Positions 13,422 through 14,198 of a stretch of 14,198 bases of DNA are shown piece by piece. Numbering within the stretch: the stretch's first letter is position 1; each line of letters opens with the position of its first letter. The notes under the pieces are model-generated. The model had not been told where the DNA came from. It saw only the letters and a list, made by a program, of their open reading frames with translations, and ran no database searches. This DNA comes from an uncultured Victivallales bacterium. Its GTDB lineage: Bacteria; Verrucomicrobiota; Lentisphaeria; Oligosphaerales; JAFGRS01. The stretch covers positions 1-14,198 of the forward strand of contig CAILKC010000531.1 of NCBI GenBank assembly GCA_903834675.1, in the 5' to 3' direction. A program made the position numbers and the translations under genes.

Positions 13422-14198
13422 ATGACTGTGAACAATCGCAACCCCAACCCACGCCGTCCGCCTCGGCGTACCGGTGCTGGTCGGACCTCATTTCGGGTCC
13501 GGCTTGGCGCCTTCGTCGTCTTGGTCGCCTGGCTGACGTCGGCCGTCCGTAGCGCGGCGGCGCCGCCGCCCGCCGCGGCGCCAGTAGACGCCACCCGACC
13601 GGCCGCGCTCGTGGCCCCCGCTCCGGCCGCTAAGAGCGCCAAGGACCGCACCTGGCGCGATTACACCCCCGATTGCCTACGCGCCGGCTGCCATGGTGGG
13701 CTGAACGAGACGCCATGGGTTCATGGTCCAGTAGCCATCGGCAGTTGCGACGTCTGCCATCGCCAGTTGCCCCAAGGCGAGCATAAGTACGAGCTCATCC
13801 GGACCAAGGAGAGCATCTGCACCTACTGCCACCGCATGGCCGAAGGTAAGTTTATCCATCGGGTGGTGACCGACACGGGCTGCACCAAGTGCCACAATCC
13901 CCACGGCGGCGCCAAGCGTAACCTGCTGGTCACCCAAGACGTGGCGAAACTCTGCGGCGAATGCCACGATCCCACCAAGCCCATGCCGCTGGCCGCGGAC
14001 GGTAAACCCCGGAAGGCGTCCGAGCGCAAAGACCGCCAGGAACTGCCGACCTTCGCTAAGCAGCACGAACCCGTGTCCAAGGGCAATTGCCTGGCCTGCC
14101 ATGAGAATCACAACTCCGACTATGAGGCCCTCTTGCAGGACGACCAGCAGAAGCTCTGCCTGGCCTGCCACCAGAAGGTCGGCAAGACCCTGGTCGGC
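13422..14198 (+). CDS. Multihaem cytochrome c, paralogue of the 13-motif protein (partial, runs off window)
   Basis: The 259 residues seen start at the ATG at 13422; the ribosome site is weak, and the frame continues past the window edge. A basic N-region (RRPPRRTGAGRTSFRVR) precedes a hydrophobic stretch (about 28-40) and an Ala/Pro linker (about 44-72). Haem motifs so far: CLRAGCH 85-91, CDVCH 109-113, CTYCH 133-137, CTKCH 154-158, CGECH 178-182, CLACH 223-227 and CLACH 246-250. The first is CX4CH. The spacing and sequence of the first three (DCLRAGCHGG, CDVCHRQL, CTYCH) match the N-terminus of the protein at 5970 (DCTRAGCHDG, CDACHQVL, CLRCH), so they share ancestry. It should be exported as a periplasmic electron carrier. 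It lies 259 bp after ccsA with its own sigma-54-type promoter. Confidence 0.85.
   Translation, partial: MTVNNRNPNPRRPPRRTGAGRTSFRVRLGAFVVLVAWLTSAVRSAAAPPPAAAPVDATRPAALVAPAPAAKSAKDRTWRDYTPDCLRAGCHGGLNETPWVHGPVAIGSCDVCHRQLPQGEHKYELIRTKESICTYCHRMAEGKFIHRVVTDTGCTKCHNPHGGAKRNLLVTQDVAKLCGECHDPTKPMPLAADGKPRKASERKDRQELPTFAKQHEPVSKGNCLACHENHNSDYEALLQDDQQKLCLACHQKVGKTLVG

Overview
This is a GC-rich, almost entirely plus-strand stretch of bacterial DNA. The gene families point to the Planctomycetota/PVC side of the tree: uroporphyrinogen-decarboxylase-like and RraA-like genes beside a sialidase, a CcsA with a large extra N-terminal domain, a split cytochrome b, and multiheme cytochromes. That assignment is inferred from gene content, not from a marker gene.

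Left part (1-3285), a catabolic or decaying island. It holds a 27-codon gene tail, the C-terminal part of a glycosidase-like protein (N-terminus missing), an intact URO-D-family gene, an intact RraA-family gene, and a wrecked sialidase gene. The sialidase is split by a 181-bp mobile element (2882-3062) with 18-bp inverted ends and an AATC target duplication. Removing the element plus one AATC restores the reading frame exactly.

Junction (3286-3730). This is an AT-rich non-coding stretch bounded by a 17-bp inverted repeat (3300-3316 / 3617-3633). A short tandem repeat array (3614-3725) runs directly into a cytochrome b gene that has lost its first half. Two unrelated genes are therefore each cut off at this junction, which looks like a rearrangement breakpoint or, less interestingly, an assembly join.

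Right part (3731-14198), a respiratory and cytochrome c cluster. It holds the cytochrome b6-like remnant, a subunit IV-like protein, a membrane-anchored pentaheme cytochrome, a 13-motif multiheme cytochrome, a thioredoxin-fold/TPR protein without catalytic cysteines, a pentaheme lipoprotein, ResB and CcsA (System II cytochrome c maturation), and the start of another multiheme cytochrome that runs off the window. In total 30 haem-binding motifs are visible, three of them non-canonical (two CX4CH, one CX3CH). The two large soluble multiheme genes each have a good sigma-54 (-24/-12) promoter in front.

A working model (inference) is a quinol-oxidising cytochrome b module passing electrons through a pentaheme membrane protein to periplasmic multihaem carriers and an outer-membrane-type haem lipoprotein, with a dedicated ResB/CcsA pair loading the haems. 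In this window the first step is broken, because half of cytochrome b is missing and no Rieske gene is seen.
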